From Cystobasidiopsis lactophilus (Eukaryota > Basidiomycota > Agaricostilbomycetes > Agaricostilbales > Chionosphaeraceae), in assembly GCA_001599975.1 (NCBI GenBank), contig BCIO01000001.1, positions 3,138,293-3,202,292 of the forward strand: 64,000 bases of DNA, read 5' to 3'. The notes beneath the pieces were generated by a model, which saw nothing but the letters and a program-made list of their open reading frames with translations, searched no databases and was not told the origin of the DNA. Positions 55,194-64,000 of this stretch are shown here, piece after piece (the first letter of the stretch is position 1; every line of letters starts with the position of its first letter). The translations under genes and the position numbers were made by a program.

Positions 55194-55603
55194 TCAGAGT
55201 ACTGAGGGTATCGACCAAGGGCACACGGAAGTTGGAGAGAGAAAGAGGGTCAGCCTGTTGCCACGCTTGACGCGCGCGGCGGGGAAACCTCGAAGTTTGC
55301 TGGGCAGTGGCGCTGCTGCCCTGACCTGGTCTCTTTCGCGATCAGCCGTACGTCTTGTCTGACTGTGCTGAGCCTGTTTCTTGCTTGCCACGCTTGCGCG
55401 TGAAGAGGCTCCATTATTGGCAGATTTTCAGACATTAATTTGCCACCGGATTGCGAAGATTTGACGAACGCAGTTCGGCGAGCTGTGAACGAGCTGCGCG
55501 CCCGGTTTCGGGGTCCAGGCCAGGAAAAGAGCAGACATTGACAGAGATAGACTCGCGTGTTTGAACATTGGAAGGTGGCCAGTCCTCGGGAAGGCCCTAC
55601 CTC
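55194..55603. other. Divergent intergenic stretch
   Basis: 410 bases between the BTB gene start and the membrane-protein start; no recognisable frame. It should contain two promoters. Confidence 0.4.
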
Positions 55604-56590
55604 ATGCCTGTCCTCGTTTCAAACCTTGTCGGACGCTCCGACAGCTGTTCTAGCTCTTGTTCTGCATCCGCCATGGTACTGATCTACATCTCTTCGTTCG
55701 AATACGTGCGCCAGCCTTCGCTGCCTTTGCATCCTGCTTTCCAGTCTTGGGCCCCGACCGCTTCTGACGACTTTAACATGGTGATCTATGTCGAGCAGTC
55801 CGGCTATACTACCCCGCTGGCGGCCATTCTCGACAGAGGTCGAAAGCCTTCACAACTGGTCCTGCTCAACATCAACGCTCAAGGCGACACTTTCACGCCC
55901 GAGGTCGTTGGCTTCATCCAGAACGACGTCAAGAAGCACATGTTCCGGTTCGTTCTCTGACTTCTTCGAGCGTCTTTCCTTCTGGCCTGAGAGTTTGTTG
56001 GACAGAAAGGACGAAGACAACCTTCAATTGCGCTTCACGGAGGCTGAGCCTTGGCGTGACGCTCGGGGCGAAGTCTTCAGGCCAGTGGCGGGTGTGCGAC
56101 CTGCCTTTGGTCGAGAAACAACAGATGTTAATTTCATCGCGGACAGGATCGTCTTTCTATCCTCAAAAGGCTGGGTCTGATCCAGGAGTGCAAGTCTACC
56201 AGTGCTGTGTTTGACCCCTTGCCCTCCACTGACAGATTTACAGCTACCTCCTGACTAACTCTTTCACCCCATCGAGCGGCCAAGCCCAGTGGGCAGTCCA
56301 GAACGACAAGTCCATTCTGGTGCGCTGTCCGACCCCAGTCGCCAATGTCCACCTAATGCTCACCGATGTCATTACAGATCACCGAGCAGGCTGGATCCAA
56401 GCCCATCGGCTCCATCCAGGTCGCCGAAGACCGCATGGGCTATGCCGTCGACGCCCCCATTGACCTGGCCGACGACCCAAGCAGCCAATACCCCAAGATT
56501 TACCGCTACACCTTCTTTGCATATGCCGTCCTGGCCATTCTCATCATGCCCATCTCGAGGTCTGCGCGAGCCACAAAGATGCTTTGGTGA
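55604..56590 (+). CDS. Single-pass membrane protein of unknown function
   Basis: Starts MPVLVSNLVGRSDSCSSSCS at 55604; an alternative start is at 55673. The body contains PLHPAFQSWAPTASDDFNMV, IYVEQSGYTTPLAAILDRGR and GDTFTPEVVGFIQNDVKKHM. An intron follows, then KDEDNLQLRFTEAEPWRDAR, RIVFLSSKGW and, after further introns, SYLLTNSFTPSSGQAQWAVQ and MGYAVDAPIDLADDPSSQYP. The C-terminus has one membrane helix, IYRYTFFAYAVLAILIMPIS, and a short basic cytosolic tail (RSARATKMLW). The long part is probably lumenal or extracellular, but the N-terminus is not a convincing signal peptide, so an upstream exon may be missed. No family recognised. It sits between two related BTB genes. Confidence 0.6.
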
Positions 56591-56804
56591 GCCCAGTCCT
56601 GGTGTTTGCTAAGATCAGAAGCTCACTTCGTTCGACCTGTGCCAGGTGGATGAAGAAGTTGGGGGGAAGCTCCATGGAGTCGGCCGCCTCGTTGCTTGGC
56701 GTTTAAATTTTGTGTCTCCTCTTGCACTCCAATCCGCTGCAATACGAATGAACTTTGCGAGCGACGTGGGGACTCTGAACATTGCTTGAGATACCCCGCT
56801 ACGG

Positions 56805-57839
56805 TCAATCGTCCAAGTACTGCTGAGCACGATCGTATACTGATTCGAGGCGAAGGGCGAGGGGGCGGAATGTCGGCTCTTTGCCCGGGGGTCCAAGCAC
56901 AACCCCGAAGAGAGCGGATGTTACATGGATCAATAAGCGAAGTGGCGTCGCTGCAGAGATGCTAGATGGGTCCTTGAAATGCTCGCCAACGGCTTCATGA
57001 AGTTGCTGAGCAATTGAAGTCCGAGGGCCAGGCCGCGCCAGGTCCCTCCAGTCCGTGTCGGAGGCCTCAATCCGAATCCCGGCCCTACGGCTGCCCGGCA
57101 GAGTAATTGAAGTGGCGCTGAAGTTGAAGTGTTGTTCAGAAGGCGCGTCCGGCATAAACTGTCGGAGAAGATGTAGATGGTTGCTCGGCCAATGGACGAG
57201 CATGGTGAAGTCGGGACTCCACCGAAGGCTGATCCGCGCAAAGACTCAATCCGGGACTTTACGACCTCAGTCGAGTGCACTTACTGCGCTTGGAAGTCGC
57301 GCACCATGACAAAATCGCCATCCCGGTCAGGCAACTTGAGTTGCCGCACGATGAGCTTGGACTGAAAGGGATCCATTCGGTGGGCTTTGATGGTTTGTTG
57401 CAGTTTGTCCAAGCCCAAAAAGGTGGCCGTCGTTTCCAAGTTGTCTAGCATGGCATTTGGCGGCAGGTGCAAAGGGCAAAACCCGGGCTGTACCGGGAGA
57501 ATGCTGTATCCAGCGAGATGCATGACAACAAGGCGGAAAACCGACTCGTCAACTTCTGGCAGAGTGACTTGGCGTGCGCTGGCCTCGCTAAAGTCGCCAA
57601 GCAACGCGCCACTCAAGAAGGACGGAGAGTCGAATTCGATTTGCGACCTTGAGAGGAAGAACGGCTTGAGATGGGGCCCAACACGGGCACAGAACAGCTA
57701 GCAACGAGTGAGCTGAGTAGTACGATCATTGGCCAGGAAAGCGCACATTGTCTGATAGCTCAACAGTGCTCGATGGCTCGACAGAAGCGAGAGGGCTTGG
57801 GCTGCCCGTCATGGAGTCCTTGCCACCCGCTTCCTGCAT
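56805..57839 (-). CDS. BTB/POZ-domain protein, second of two related genes
   Basis: Starts MQEAGGKDSMTGSPSPLASV (57839), then an intron (GTGCGC...GCTAG) to LFCARVGPHLKPFFLSRSQI and EFDSPSFLSGALLGDFSEAS. ARQVTLPEVDESVFRLVVMH and LAGYSILPVQ continue the BTB core. The middle DNLETTATFLGLDKLQQTIK and PDRDGDFVMVRDFQAQ parallels LEHSAQFLGLEKLVQATQEE and DIDGNFLVLRRFSAS in the gene at 54080-55193. The C-terminal part (LLRQFMPDAPSE, SITLPGSRRAGIRIEASD, TPLRLLIHVTSALFGVVLG) ends YDRAQQYLDD at 56805. Identity to its partner is modest but collinear. Its start lies 133 bases from the divergent MAK11 gene. Confidence 0.72.
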
Positions 57840-57972
57840 TCCTTTGCGCAAGCTTCAAGCCGCAGTAGCAGTGGCCGTTGTAAACACAAGACCAGAAGCA
57901 GAAGCAGGAGAGAGCAAAGCAGTCCACTCGGCTGGGCGCCTCCAACAAAAAATTTGTTGACGAGCATCAGCG

Positions 57973-59455
57973 ATGAAGCAGAAGCGAGCCGCCGAGCCAG
58001 AGGCTGCTGGCCCGTCCAAGCGCCAGCGCAAGGCAGCTTTCAAGAGGGCTCAGATCATCGCTGGGTCCTATGAGAGGCTGCTGTATGGGCTGGAGGCCTC
58101 TTACGACGGCGCCGACTTGCGCTTGAAGCCCATCTTCTCCTTCCCAGCCCACAACACCTGCATCAAGGCCGCAGCAGCTTCACCTCCGGACACCGTCTCG
58201 TCCAAGCGATGGCTCATCACCGCCAGCACGGACGACGTGGTCAAGATCTGGGACCTCAAACGGCGAAAGGAACTCGGCGAGCTCGCGATCCACGAGGGCA
58301 ACACGACCAGCATGAAGTTTGCCAGCTCCAAGCTCGTCCTCACCACCGCCGTCGACTCGACCATTAGCCTGCTGCGGACCAAGGACTGGGCCGTGCTCAG
58401 GACTTTCAAGGGCCACAAAGCGAGAGTGAACGATGTCGACTTGCACCCCAAGGGCCGAATCGCTCTCAGCGTGAGCCAGGATCGGACGCTCCGGTTTTGG
58501 GACATTGTGGGCAACACGGGCGCGGTCGTTGGCAAGGAAGGGTCGAGCAGCACCAAATTGGGAGCCGGTGTGTTTGCATCTTCAGCTCTGTCAGATGCGC
58601 TTCTGACCCTGCTTGTGTTCACGCAGAGGGCGATTTGATCAGGTGGAACACTGAAGGCTCGCTCTTTGCCATCATCTGCACGAACGAGGTCCGCCTCTAC
58701 TCAGTGGTACGTTGCTGCTTTGGAAATGCCCTCTTTGAAGTACAAAGCTAACTCTTTCATCGTAGAACATGACACTATTACAAACATTGACCGCCAAGAC
58801 GAGGTTTCACGACGTCCAGTTCCTGCAGGAAGACGAGGCGGCCCCCGAGCTGATGTTCGTCGCCTGCGAAGATGGCAAGGCGCGGGTATACCGGTTGCCG
58901 GAAGCTTCTGCGGACCCATCAAATTTCAATTCGGTGCAGATTGCCGAGCTTACGGGGCACGCCAATCGGTGGGTCCTTCCTAGCTCTTCGTTTTACGGGC
59001 TCTAACTTGGCCAGTACAGAATCAAGCAAATTCGCTTGATCGAGATTGAAAAGAATGGGTTGCCAGTTCAACACGCTGTCACCGCTTCTTCGGACAGCCA
59101 CATCCACGTGTACGCTTTGCCGCCGAATCTCGCCACTTCCGCCTCGGACGCCATGCTCGAAATCCTCCCGCTCGCGAAGTTCGACAGCAAGGGGAGTCGC
59201 TTGACGTGCTTGGCTGTGGCTGGCTACTTCGATGCGGCGGCCGTGGCTGAAGAGGAATCTGACAGCGACCAAGGGTCAGACGTTAGCTCTTCCTACTCCG
59301 ATTCGGACCTCGAAGGCGGGCTCCCTGAAGAAGACGATGACGATGAGGATGACGAGGAGGCTGGAGAGCTGGACGAAGAGGATGTTGAAGTTGAGGCCGA
59401 AGAGGAGGAAGTGCCGGAGGACGAAGAGGAGGAATGGGGTGGCATTGGAGAGTAA
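57973..59455 (+). CDS. MAK11: WD40 ribosome-biogenesis protein MAK11 (PAK1IP1)
   Basis: Mak11 is a nucleolar WD40 protein that helps load Rlp24 during 60S subunit assembly. The start MKQKRAAEPEAAGPSKRQRK has a strong nucleolar signal. WD repeats follow: IIAGSYERLLYGLEA, KRWLITASTDDVVKIWDLKR (canonical), AVLRTFKGHKARVNDVDLHP, RIALSVSQDRTLRFWDI, GDLIRWNTEGSLFAIICTN, MFVACEDGKARVYRL and AVTASSDSHIHVYAL. The C-terminal acidic tail of alternating Asp and Glu (about 59240-59450) ends with WGGIGE. Three introns. About 430 residues. The first exon is long and open to about 58565. The gene is convergent with the ferric reductase, with 124 bases between the stops. Confidence 0.92.
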
Positions 59456-59579
59456 GCCGGGTTGTCAAGCTTCCAGCAACAAGTCCTTGCAATGCATAGG
59501 TGACTGAATGCAACCACACATGAAAACCACATCTGAAAACCTTGCCAACGTCTACTGAGCATAACAATAAAAGGCAGCT

Positions 59580-62006
59580 TTACCACCCAAAGCATTCGGA
59601 GTGAAAGACCACCCCTCCGGCCTGGACCTGCTTCTCCCGAGGGAGCCGTCCGCATGCCTCACGGCCACTTTTGATGAGAGGCTGAGGCCCGCAGATGGCC
59701 ATCAACACACCTCCGCCACATTGCCCAACCCGATTGGAGTCGATAATGTCGCCCACGATCTCCTCCAGCAGAGAATCCGCCTGGAGTACAAAGTCAGATT
59801 CTATAACGATTCCCTTGAGCCATGTTCTGAACTCACGTCGGGCCGTTTGCTGAACATTTGGGCGCCGTGGATCGGCGACTGATCCGGGGCGTCTTTTGTA
59901 CCTGTATCGAGCTGTCAGTGAGATAGTGGCATCGCAAAGCGAGAGCACTGACAATACAACCGAATTTGCACCCTCACTTCTAGGCCTTTGGCCAGATAGA
60001 GCAGCTCCTCGAATACGTCTCTGTACCAGCTTCCAAAGACGTCGGCGTCCCTAGCGGACCAGCACAAGGTGACGAAGCGGTTCCGGGATCTCGACCGGCA
60101 GGCCAGGCCGACAAGAGCCTCGAGGGTTGATGCACCGAACGTGATACCGGAGCCGCCGACCAAGAGGAGCACTCCTTGCATTTCGCCAAAATCCAAGAAG
60201 CCGGTGGAGGTGTACGGGCCTTCCACCCACTGTAATTTGCCGAAACGTTATGAAGGAATCTTTGTGATGAGCAGCGAATCACTGACCGCTTTGACCGTGC
60301 CCATCGACTTTACCTCGCTCTCAGTGGCTTTCTCGTTGGTGGCCGATGTGACCATGTCCCTCTTTGCCTTCTCGTTCAGATAGCGCGTGAAGTTTCCAGA
60401 AGCGTGGATCATCAAACAGAGATCACTTCGGGTCGAGGCTGGAGCGTTCCGGGCCGGGGCGGACGCGATTGTGAACGGATGCAGCTCGAAGAATTTGTCG
60501 GCGACTCGCAGCCGAACATGGTCGCCAAGAGAGAACCCATCCTTGAGATCTTTGAACTGCAGCAGCGTCATGTTGTTCGCCAGCGGGACAATGGTGGCTT
60601 CTCGAGACCGCGTCTTCATGAACCGAAGGATCACATCGACAGCGTAGGTCCCAATTGCGACGTATGAGTAAGGACGACAGGCGGGTGCTAAGTGCACATT
60701 GAGAGCGATCACAAAGGTCTGCATCGCCAGTTCAGGCAACTACCGCGGGACCGAGAACAGACCAAGGCATACCGCGAAGCAAACAAAGTGTGAGTCTGGC
60801 CCGAACGCGTCAGCCGGGCGAAGGAGCTTAGTGCTTCCACTCACAGTAAAAGAACTCGTAAGACCAACGCCGCACCCAAGGTAAGGAGGTGATCGTCATG
60901 ATGCACATTGCGCATATCGCAATTAGGCCATTGAGGACAATCGGATCCTCCCAATTCAGGGACCTTGCGAGCCGTGCGTTCACAAGCCCGTTAAGCACCA
61001 ACCGAGTCGAACACTCACTCGAAGTTATAGTAGAGGCCAGTGTGGATAATGCTGAACGCCACCAGCGTTCGACCAGCAAAGCGGTGCAGGAAGTTCATCT
61101 GCGGACTCGTCAGACACAATTCTGACCCAATAGAACGTGAATCACTCGCTTTGGCGTAGCCCTTGCCCAAGGCCCCCGAGACATACGAATTTTTGGCAGC
61201 TAGGGCAAAAACAACGGGCAGTTGGGCGACCACCAGATAGCCGGGCCTTCAGAAGCCCTTGAACAATCCTGTTCCTCGCAATAAAAAGAATATTACCAAC
61301 CTCTGAAAGTTGTCTACCAGCGGCCCGGCGTCAGAGAAGAGGAAGAAGAAGCACGAGGCCTCGTAAATGGTGCAGACGGCGATTTGTCCAATGGTGAGCT
61401 CGGTATAAGGGAAGGTACGCAGCAAGGTGGTGTTGTAAAAGTATCGCAGACTGCGGATGGAGCTCAGCCAAGAGTCTTGTCAAAGGCAAGAAGGGCAGAC
61501 TTTGAGTAGACAACCGAGGACGGAACCAGACTCTTGGCTCGCGGTACAGAGTCCATGAACTTCGTGTCCAAGTCTTGGCGGGAGCCTCGGCGCAAGAACC
61601 AGCCCTTCGAGCGATTTGGCAGGTCGATGAAATAGCCAGCGACGAAAGGCGAAAGGCTGCGGTGATGGTCATGACAAGTTGAAGGGCTATCTTACGGTCT
61701 GGCGTCGTACTCACAACAAAATGAAGGTGAAAGCACAGATAATCAACGACAGCATCCACAAGAACATTGCAGCATCGTTCGGCTGCTCGAGAATCAACAT
61801 CGCCAGGTTCGTGGCGGCAAAGTCGGTCGTAATGACTGAGGACATGCAACGGTTATTCAGAGAGCGGTTGGGTCGACGAGGAAGCGAAACCTACCATAGG
61901 ACGTGCTGACGGAGACGGAGGGCTGGCCATTCAGGGTAGGTGCAGGCGTGGCCAGCGCATGAGGGTGCCCGGCCCTCGCCAGGTTGTAATGATGGGCCAA
62001 GGCCAT
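59580..62006 (-). CDS. FRE-type ferric/cupric reductase, transmembrane
   Basis: This plasma-membrane flavocytochrome reduces extracellular Fe(III) or Cu(II) before uptake. The modelled start MALAHHYNLARAGHPHAL lies at 62006. In-frame open sequence continues upstream, so an extra 5' exon is possible. Helices follow: AAMFLWMLSLIICAFTFILL, LTIGQIAVCTIYEASCFFFL, VVAQLPVVFALAAKNSYVSG and MNFLHRFAGRTLVAFSIIHT. The last carries two His for haem (LHRFAGR...IIHTGLYY). VLNGLIAICAMCIMTITSLP comes next. The FAD site is FFELHPFTIASAPA, and the NADPH site is LLLVGGSGITFGAS. The C-terminus is GGVLMAICGPQPLIKSGREA with a final ECFGW at 59580. Size and order (about 620 residues) match the family. Iron-responsive GATA sites cannot be judged by eye. 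Confidence 0.9.
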
Positions 62007-62300
62007 CGTGGTGGTTTGGTAGAGACCCAGAGCAGAGCAGAGAGAAACCGACTCGCTCGCAACATGGAACGGGCCTGAAGAGAGCCCGCAAGAAGGAGAT
62101 TCTCAAGAACAAAGAGCATTTCCGTCCAAGCCCGAGTCGCATAGCTTGGCGTTCAGATCCAGACAGAGAAGCACAGTGGAGCGGCCATGGCATTCCAACG
62201 GGACTGATAGCCCGAGCAGACCTTCCCGAGGGTGTTCCTCCCTCCTCTGGGGATGTTGGACATTGACCAGTAACTTTTCGACGGGCTGCGATACTCAGTG

Positions 62301-62606
62301 CTACAACTGCTCTGTGTAAGCATCAAACAACGCAGTCTGTAAATCGTGTGGTCTTGGCAAAGCGTTTGGTCGAGGACCAAGCCTCACCTTTTCGATGTCG
62401 ACGGCGACTCGGACCACACTGGCCAATGTTGCCTTGCCGTCTCTCGTATACATTATGTGCCTTGCTGTTCGCAGAACCGTGCTTATGTGCGCTTTCAATG
62501 GACTCCTGCTCGTCTCTTTTGCCACCTCATTGCCGATCGCCCGCTCGACGCGATTCATTAAACTCTGCCCGGCGGCGTGTGTAGTAGTGCCGTCGTTGCC
62601 GGCCAT
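62301..62606 (-). CDS. Small uncharacterised protein (about 84 or 101 residues)
   Basis: The frame starts MAGNDGTTTHAAGQSLMNRV at 62606 and includes RVERAIGNEVAKETSRSP, LKAHISTVLRTARHIMYTRD and VVRVAVDIEK. A 51-base segment with GTGAGG at its start and TTTACAG at its end has no stop and a multiple-of-three length. Spliced, the end becomes DIEKTALFDAYTEQL; unspliced, 17 residues are inserted. The helical, charged look suggests a small helical protein, but I recognise no family. Opposite-strand frames are also open, so strand choice is uncertain. It lies between the ferric reductase and the permease. Confidence 0.35.
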   Translation of the reverse strand: MAGNDGTTTHAAGQSLMNRVERAIGNEVAKETSRSPLKAHISTVLRTARHIMYTRDGKATLASVVRVAVDIEKVRLGPRPNALPRPHDLQTALFDAYTEQL

Positions 62607-62959
62607 GCTCTCGTCTCACTGGTTACCGTTCGGTTTATCAAATGCAACACTTTACTTAACAAGGCATGGGGTGTAAAAATGGATGCGCGTCCTTTCGTTC
62701 GGCGCTCGCATATGTCGCTCGGTCTCCCTTCTATTGCCTCCAAACGCCTAGGCGATACCCGTGTCCCTTCGCTAGAACGCGTTTGAAAGCTCCTGGGGTA
62801 GGCCGCCGCCACTTCATTTATAGATGGCCAAGCAGCCAACGCATGACATTCTGGCGGAGAGTGGCGGGCTACATGTGATCCTCCAGATAGGCGTGGGGAG
62901 CAAGATAAGGCCAAAGTCTTTGTGCCCTTTTTCTTGACCTCCTCCCGTCGACTTTCACC
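62607..62959. promoter_or_regulatory. Promoter region of the permease gene
   Basis: About 350 bases upstream of the permease start. There is a CT-rich run CCTTTTTCTTGACCTCC just before the ATG and an ATTTATAGATGG (TATA-like) near 62814. No gene recognised. Confidence 0.4.
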
Positions 62960-64000
62960 ATGGCTCACGCTCCGCTTGGAATCATCGCGACGTCGGAGAA
63001 GGAGCACGGAAACAAGGACCTCTTGGGGGCTTCCTATGCTGTCCCGCTCAGCGAGCAGCCAGATGAAGAGTTCAAGGAGCAGCGATATCGAGAGATTCAA
63101 GATTCTTTCGGCCCCTTGCGCAAGCTTGGGCAGATGGAGCGCTGGCTCGACAAAAAGCTCGGTGCCGAGACGCGAGGCATTGATCGGATCCCAGAAGAAG
63201 AGAAGCAACCTCCATCTGTTCTCAATATGTTTCTGCTGTGGTTTTCCCTCAATATTCATGTCGGGTGAGGCTTGAGCCAATTTTAAAAGCTACTTGTTGC
63301 TCAAACGCTTGCCCGCAGAGTGATTCCTCTTGGCCTCCTGGGACCAGCTTTCGGACTTTCCTTCCACCAATCAGTCTGGAGTACCATTCTAGGAAATGCA
63401 CTGGGTGCACTGTGTACGGCATTTGACGCCACACTTGCTCCAAAATTGGGATGTCGTCAGATTGCCTGCTCTCGCTACGCCTTTGGGTTTTGGGGAGCCT
63501 ACCTCTGCAGCGTTTTAAACGTCGTGGTCGGAGGTGGTTATTATGTGTGAGTCTGATGTGCCAAGGCAGCAGCATGAAGGACTAATTTGTAACCCGACAG
63601 CGTCAACTTGGTGGTTGTCGGCCAGGTTTTGTCGGCGGTGTCCGACTTCTCCTTGTCGATTGAATGCGGCATTATCATCATCGCGGTGGTCAGCTATGCT
63701 ATCAGCATCTTCGGCTTTCGTATCATCCACACGTACGAGAAATATTCCTGGATAGGTCAGTCTACCCTCCAAAGGCACAACATTGGCGAGCCGAGCTTAG
63801 CTGTCTTTCAGTTACCTTCATTCTTCTCTGCGTCATGTACGGCCAGGTGGCGCCCTATGTTGAAGTTGGGGCACCTGGATTTGACACTGGCTTGGACCTC
63901 GCCGGCTCCCTCTTGTCGATAATCGCAATTCTGTTCTCGAACGCTTCGGGATGGTGCAGCATTGCAGGCGATTATTACGTGAACTACCCAGCCAACACCC
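62960..64000 (+). CDS. FCY2: NCS1 family purine-cytosine permease, 5' part, cut by the window edge
   Basis: This plasma-membrane proton symporter imports purines and cytosine. The start MAHAPLGIIATSEKEHGNKD follows a clean CACCATGG context. The cytosolic N-terminus has ERWLDKKLGAETRGIDRIPE, the family's conserved pre-helix segment. PPSVLNMFLLWFSLNIHVG forms helix 1 and is interrupted by an intron at about 63266-63320. Next are VIPLGLLGPAFGLSFHQSVW, TILGNALGALCTAFDATLAP, CSRYAFGFWGAYLCSVLNVV, VSAVSDFSLSIECGIIIIAV, and after two more introns FGFRIIHTYEKYSWI and VAPYVEVGAPGFDTGLDLAG. The frame reaches the edge still open, at about 290 of the usual 500-530 residues. The Fcy2-like NMxxxWFSxN motif separates it from uracil or allantoin NCS1 members, but substrate remains inferred. 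Confidence 0.9.

Noticed and set aside
62558-63280. 240-codon minus-strand frame
   Set aside because: Overlaps the first exon and promoter of the permease, which has clear family motifs; no splice or homology support.
1-64000. CRISPR arrays, rRNA genes, LTR or virus-derived elements
   Set aside because: No regularly spaced repeats, no rRNA-like segments, and no reverse transcriptase, integrase, capsid or terminal-repeat signs were seen by eye.

Overview
This window is nuclear DNA from a compact fungal genome, most likely a basidiomycete with yeast-like habits. I cannot name the species from sequence alone. The evidence is short spliceosomal introns (mostly about 45-70 nt, with CTGAC/CTAAC-like branch sites), about 30 genes on both strands with short gaps, moderate GC, and gene content typical of fungi (SEN1, RIM2-type carrier, a ROM2-like Rho GEF, OST4, HRI1, IWR1, MAK11, FRE-type ferric reductase, NCS1 permease). 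There are no rRNA genes, CRISPR arrays or intact mobile elements. Many reading frames had to be followed across introns by eye, so exon edges are models.

Layout. 0-6.3 kb: the 5' part of an unknown gene, DGAT2 (triacylglycerol synthesis), a Tyr/Ser phosphatase with an apparent frame break, an aldo-keto reductase and an unknown gene. 6.3-11.6 kb: tubulin cofactor D, then a small secreted protein. 11.7-20.7 kb (minus strand): the SEN1 RNA/DNA helicase, a pyridoxamine-phosphate-oxidase-like protein and mitochondrial ribosomal protein bL33m. 20.9-25.2 kb: a METTL2/Trm140-type tRNA m3C methyltransferase, a disordered protein and the 43-residue OST4. 25.2-27.65 kb is the largest gene-poor gap. 27.65-40.9 kb: a small JmjN-like protein, IWR1, an APH/CHK-fold kinase, a DUF2985 membrane protein, HRI1, GDP-mannose pyrophosphorylase A, a second aldo-keto reductase and two weak small genes. 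40.9-50 kb: a large Rho GEF (DEP-DH-PH-CNH), a RIM2-like pyrimidine nucleotide carrier, an integral membrane protein whose 3' end overlaps the carrier, and a cell-surface protein. 51-64 kb: POP1 (RNase P/MRP), two related BTB-domain genes flanking a membrane protein, MAK11, a ferric reductase, a tiny unknown gene, and a purine-cytosine permease cut by the window edge.

Functionally this is ordinary housekeeping content with no obvious metabolic or defence cluster. GMPPA and OST4 both serve glycosylation. POP1, MAK11, SEN1, METTL2 and bL33m serve RNA and ribosome work. The Rho GEF is expected to act in cell-wall integrity signalling.

The most notable signal is an apparent excess of GC-AG introns. 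Five are supported by protein-level continuity in four genes (phosphatase twice, first aldo-keto reductase, GMPPA, POP1). Other points are a conserved-looking phosphatase C-terminus that is out of frame and an Asn replacing the usual His before its catalytic Cys. There is also a 10-bp tail-to-tail coding overlap, very intron-dense tiny genes (bL33m, OST4), and a diverged BTB pair.
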